Part shown: piece by piece, positions 14,658 through 17,726 of the stretch | Position numbering within the stretch: position 1 is the first letter of the stretch | How the letters are laid out: the number at the start of each line of letters is the position of its first letter | Assembly (NCBI GenBank): GCA_013287405.1 | Contig: JABDDW010000030.1 | Span: forward strand, 1-17,726 | Direction: 5' to 3' | DNA length: 17,726 bases | Source of the DNA: Deltaproteobacteria bacterium | Lineage (GTDB): Bacteria > Bdellovibrionota > Bdellovibrionia > JABDDW01 | The notes under the pieces: generated by a model | What the model was told of the DNA's origin: nothing | What the model saw: the letters and a program-made list of their open reading frames with translations, nothing else | Database searches by the model: none | Program-made: the position numbers and the translations under genes

Positions 14658-15794
14658 ATGTCATATTTTCTGTCCGACGAAGAAGCGGCTTTTCGAGACG
14701 CCGTTCGGCAGTTTGCTGAAGACAAGATTAAACCTCTAGTCAATAAAATGGATCAAGAAGCCCAAATGGACCCGGGACTCGTAAAACAATTCTTCGAGAT
14801 GGGACTTATGGGAATCGAATCCCCGGAAAAATATGGAGGAGCAGGTTCGACCTTTTTTATGGCCTGTCTTGCCGTTGAAGAGCTCTCGCGGGTTGATGGC
14901 TCCTGCGGGGTTCTTGTGGATGTCCAAAACACCCTTGTCACCAATGCCCTTTTAAAGTGGGGCAACGAAGCCCAAAAAGAAAAATATTTATCGAAACTAT
15001 CGAAGGAATATGTGGGCTCTTACTGCCTTTCAGAATCGGGAAGTGGCTCCGATGCCTTTGCACTCCAATGTCGAGCGGAGAAAAAAGGTTCAGGTTATGT
15101 GTTGAACGGTCACAAACTCTGGATCACCAACGCCAAAGAAGCTAGCGTATTTCTCGTTTTTGCGACAATCGATAAATCGTTGGGCTATAAGGGGATAACC
15201 GCTTTCATAGTCGAAAAGGGAACGAAGGGTTTTACCGTTGGTAAAAAAGAAGACAAGCTCGGGATTCGAGCCTCTTCAACCTGCGAACTTCTTTTTGAAA
15301 ACTGCGAAGTCCCAGTGGAAAACGTCCTTGGAGAACCCGGCAAAGGATATAAGACCGCTATTGAGACTCTGAACGAAGGACGAATCGGAATTGGAGCTCA
15401 AATGATTGGTGTCGCAGCCGGAGCCTTAGAAGCCGCGATCAATTACTCCAAAACGAGAAGCCAGTTTGGAAAATCAATTTCTCAGTTTCAGGGGATTCAA
15501 TTTCAGTTGGCTGAAGCGGCAACAGAGCTTGAAGCAGCAAGGCTTTTGGTCTACAATGCAGCGAGACTCAAGGACTCAGGCAAACCCTTTTTAAAAGAAG
15601 CCGCCATGGCTAAGCTCTTCTCAAGCAAGATGGCCGAACACGTTTGCTCGGTGGCCATTGATGTGTACGGAGGTAATGGATTTACCAAAGAATATCCCGT
15701 AGAGAAATTTTATAGGGACGCCAAGATTGGCCAAATCTATGAAGGAACAAGTAATATGCAACTTCAGACTATTGCAAAAATATTGCTAGACTAA
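14658..15794 (+). CDS. Acyl-CoA dehydrogenase, short/branched-chain type
   Basis: This FAD-dependent enzyme makes the alpha,beta-double bond in an acyl-CoA and passes electrons to ETF. At 378 residues it has the full fold: the FAD-contact loop YCLSESGSGSD (122-132), LNGHKLWITNA (149-159), KLGIRASST, LNEGRIGIGAQM, and the catalytic base E362 in YEGTSNMQ near the C-terminus. The phrases GYKGITAF, KLGIRASSTC and QLQTIAK resemble short/branched-chain (2-methylbutyryl-CoA) dehydrogenase, which fits isoleucine breakdown to propionyl-CoA beside a B12 mutase subunit. Substrate assignment is inference; a general short-chain enzyme is the alternative. The start is backed by AAGGA 8 bases upstream. Confidence 0.93.
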   Translation: MSYFLSDEEAAFRDAVRQFAEDKIKPLVNKMDQEAQMDPGLVKQFFEMGLMGIESPEKYGGAGSTFFMACLAVEELSRVDGSCGVLVDVQNTLVTNALLKWGNEAQKEKYLSKLSKEYVGSYCLSESGSGSDAFALQCRAEKKGSGYVLNGHKLWITNAKEASVFLVFATIDKSLGYKGITAFIVEKGTKGFTVGKKEDKLGIRASSTCELLFENCEVPVENVLGEPGKGYKTAIETLNEGRIGIGAQMIGVAAGALEAAINYSKTRSQFGKSISQFQGIQFQLAEAATELEAARLLVYNAARLKDSGKPFLKEAAMAKLFSSKMAEHVCSVAIDVYGGNGFTKEYPVEKFYRDAKIGQIYEGTSNMQLQTIAKILLD

Positions 15795-15805
15795 AATTTG
15801 GCCGA

Positions 15806-15823
15806 AAAAGTGTACTCACTTTT
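15806..15823. terminator. Possible bidirectional terminator
   Basis: AAAAGTG (15806-15812) and CACTTTT (15817-15823) form a perfect 7-bp stem with a 4-base loop, between the converging ends of the dehydrogenase gene and the exported-protein gene at 15863. The stem is short and AT-rich, so it is only a candidate. Confidence 0.35.
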
Positions 15824-15862
15824 GCTGGCGACTGTCGAGAGGCCGGAAAATCTAAGAAGGCT

Positions 15863-17182
15863 TTATCGAAACCGCTGACTGATTCGCTCCATAATTTGAT
15901 CGATATTTCCAGAGTCAATCTTTTCATGAGACACAGGGATGGCTGCAATTGCCTCGCGCAATGGCTCATTAGAAGGAATTTTAGAAAGGAGCTCCAGCTT
16001 TATATCATTGGCACTTTTTCCTCCAATTGACAGGATCGATCTTTTTATATTTTCAAGCCTTCTATCCCTCGTATCTGATTCAAGAAGGCCAGCGACGTCA
16101 CGGGGATCGGGCAGACCCGTTTCTAATAGATCATAACCCTCCCGGTACACCATCCAGTTATTGAGATCTGGCAATAAGTTAGATCCGTCAGGATATTTTT
16201 CTGCAACGCTGAGAGCATGAGATAGAAAGATGAGCCGTTCTCTTAAAATCTTTACTGCCTCCACTGCAGCGATCCAACCCAAAGTATGGGTCTCCAAATC
16301 ATGCCAATGGATTACGTAATTGTGAATCCCGGACTGCCCAATTCGATTCTCACGGATAATGAGCTCAATCCATTCTTTGCCAGGAATCTCCCCATTAACT
16401 TCTTTAGGTAATACTCCTTCTTCTACACCCCACTCTTTATAAACTTGGGATAACCTTTCACTAAAACTAACGTTATCAGGGTAGTAGAGAATGTCATTCT
16501 TTTCGTCGATTTCAAATCCCAGTTTCCTGGCCAGTCTAAAATATTTGGCAAATTTATAAATGGGGAGCCCCCCTGAATTATTGGCTTCTGCATAAGTCTT
16601 CACGGATTCCTCTATCTTAGCCCGGTAGATGTACCCTTGGCTGTAAGGGTCCTTAATTTTATCAATTAAAATATAATCCCGGTCTTCGAATTCTCTCTCT
16701 TTAATATCAATGAGGTCTGCAGAATAGGTCTCTTTCACCTCAGGTGATTTAAGGACTTCCGTGACAGGAACAGGACGCCAAGGGCCGTATTTTTCAAATT
16801 GTAGCATAATGAGCCATAAATCATCACCTGAATACCGCGTCCAGTAGCCTACACTCGCAGGCTTTTCATAAACCGAAAATTCTCTAGAGTGGTCATGTAT
16901 GGTTCGTGGTTCACCCATGAAGGTAATTTTTTGTCCCTTAGAGATGGCGTGTCCTTTAAAAATGAGACTGCCAAAATCTGGAATATGGTTAGGATAGGGA
17001 AATCGACCCAAGAGAGATTCGCACCTCAGAGTTTGGTCACTACTACCAAAGATAGGACCACAAACAATCGTCGCAAAAAAAACAACGGCTGCGGCTATCT
17101 TTAAAAATTTCAAACAACTCCCCATTTGTTCATTCTTTAATGAGCGCATTGCTGTCTTTATTCCGTGATCCTTCGATCGCAT
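15863..17182 (-). CDS. Predicted exported protein, unrecognised family
   Basis: I do not recognise this 439-residue protein. A signal-peptide-like segment (LKFLKIAAAVVFFATIVCG, cleavage near IFG-SS) ends at about residue 48. ATG 17182 therefore leaves a long n-region, and in-frame ATGs at 17149 and especially 17125 (MGSCLKFLK) are plausible starts. No start has a strong Shine-Dalgarno sequence. The signal cysteine is in TIVC, a poor lipobox. The mature part begins with RCESLLGRF, is rich in aromatic and charged residues, and contains a histidine cluster H287-N-Y-V-I-H292-W-H294-D-L-E-T-H299 that could bind metal. The next gene upstream ends 13 bases away, so the two probably share a transcript. 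It converges on the acyl-CoA dehydrogenase gene. Confidence 0.72.
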   Translation of the reverse strand: MRSKDHGIKTAMRSLKNEQMGSCLKFLKIAAAVVFFATIVCGPIFGSSDQTLRCESLLGRFPYPNHIPDFGSLIFKGHAISKGQKITFMGEPRTIHDHSREFSVYEKPASVGYWTRYSGDDLWLIMLQFEKYGPWRPVPVTEVLKSPEVKETYSADLIDIKEREFEDRDYILIDKIKDPYSQGYIYRAKIEESVKTYAEANNSGGLPIYKFAKYFRLARKLGFEIDEKNDILYYPDNVSFSERLSQVYKEWGVEEGVLPKEVNGEIPGKEWIELIIRENRIGQSGIHNYVIHWHDLETHTLGWIAAVEAVKILRERLIFLSHALSVAEKYPDGSNLLPDLNNWMVYREGYDLLETGLPDPRDVAGLLESDTRDRRLENIKRSILSIGGKSANDIKLELLSKIPSNEPLREAIAAIPVSHEKIDSGNIDQIMERISQRFR

Positions 17183-17195
17183 ACTAATAACTGAG

Positions 17196-17726
17196 TCATT
17201 CTATACCAGCCTCGGAGCGATAAAATTCTGTGCTCATCTGGCTATGGGCGTTCCTTAAAATGGGAAATACGATCCTCCTCATTTTCTCCCAAACTACTTC
17301 AGGAGGTTCATTCATATGGGAATAAAGGGGCAAATTAGATTGAATCTTATTTAATCTTATGGGAACTGCCCGTGCTAATTGAATCTTATCAACAGGTGCT
17401 AGCAATCTGTCCGCTACTTTAACAATTGCCCTTAAAACATCGAGAAAAGCATCAGCGTGATAAATGTACTTGTCCGCCAGTTCTTCACCTGTCATTGAAC
17501 CAGCATTTTTCGCGTAGGCCTGCCACCCTTCTCGATCTTGATAAGTAGGATAATAGATAGAAAATCTCGTCCCATCTTCAAGAAGAAAATTAATCATCTT
17601 ACGGATTTGGTCATATGATGCAAAACTATATTTTGAGAGGAGGCTTTCGGCTATATTTCCAGCTTTTTTAAAGTCCCCCAAGGCTCGCATGGAGTTAAGC
17701 TCACTATTCCATGTTGACTTAAACCG
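17196..17726 (-). CDS. Unrecognised helical protein, 5'-partial at window edge
   Basis: The reading frame is open through the right edge of the window: 12 codons without a stop precede the ATG at 17690, so that ATG is probably internal and the true start lies outside. The visible 176 residues appear helical and include YDQIRKMINFLLEDG, a tyrosine/tryptophan-rich stretch (YYPTYQDREGWQAYAK), ADAFLDVLRAIVKVADRLL and a C-terminus with PILRNAHSQMSTEFY. No motif is recognised and no signal peptide can be judged. It lies 13 bases ahead of the exported-protein gene on the same strand. Confidence 0.65.
   Translation of the reverse strand, partial: RFKSTWNSELNSMRALGDFKKAGNIAESLLSKYSFASYDQIRKMINFLLEDGTRFSIYYPTYQDREGWQAYAKNAGSMTGEELADKYIYHADAFLDVLRAIVKVADRLLAPVDKIQLARAVPIRLNKIQSNLPLYSHMNEPPEVVWEKMRRIVFPILRNAHSQMSTEFYRSEAGIE

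Overview
The window looks like chromosome of a Gram-negative bacterium of deltaproteobacterial or Bdellovibrio type. That is inference from the site-2 protease / trpS / scpA / scpB cluster, many signal-peptide proteins of unknown family, and a cobalamin-dependent mutase subunit beside an acyl-CoA dehydrogenase. The genus cannot be fixed from sequence reading alone. No rRNA, tRNA or CRISPR array was seen.

Region 1 (1-5054, all minus strand) is one tightly packed operon read right to left: a DUF89 metal-dependent phosphatase, an M50 site-2-type protease, trpS, scpA, scpB, and a membrane-anchored protein cut by the window edge. Four consecutive junctions overlap as ATGA or TAATG, so translation is probably coupled. 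ScpA and ScpB are the SMC partner proteins for chromosome condensation. TrpRS carries a four-cysteine motif like that of iron-sulfur TrpRS enzymes.

Region 2 (5055-12770) is accessory in character. Two homologous two-gene modules lie in the same orientation: A2-B2 (12206-10097) and A1-B1 (7406-5288). Each encodes an exported, helical, coiled-coil-rich protein of about 500 residues (A), followed by an exported protein of about 205 residues with a conserved cysteine-containing tail (B). In both copies gene B starts 8 bases before the end of gene A, in the string (A/G)TGGTTAA. I recognise neither family. An apparently intact IS66-family element (7680-10016; tnpA, tnpB, tnpC; perfect 25-bp inverted ends) lies between the modules and has no matching 8-bp target duplication.

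Region 3 (12771-15794) is metabolic: an HD-domain nucleotide phosphohydrolase of the SAMHD1/YwfO type on the plus strand, converging with a stand-alone B12-binding subunit of a methylmalonyl-CoA-mutase-like enzyme, which diverges from a short/branched-chain acyl-CoA dehydrogenase. The last two fit a branched-chain amino acid / propionyl-CoA route and share a 64-bp divergent control region with an inverted repeat.

Region 4 (15795-17726) holds a likely two-way terminator and then two more unrecognised minus-strand genes: a predicted exported 439-residue protein and, upstream of it, a protein open to the window edge.

The best candidate for something undescribed is the duplicated A-B exported-protein module.
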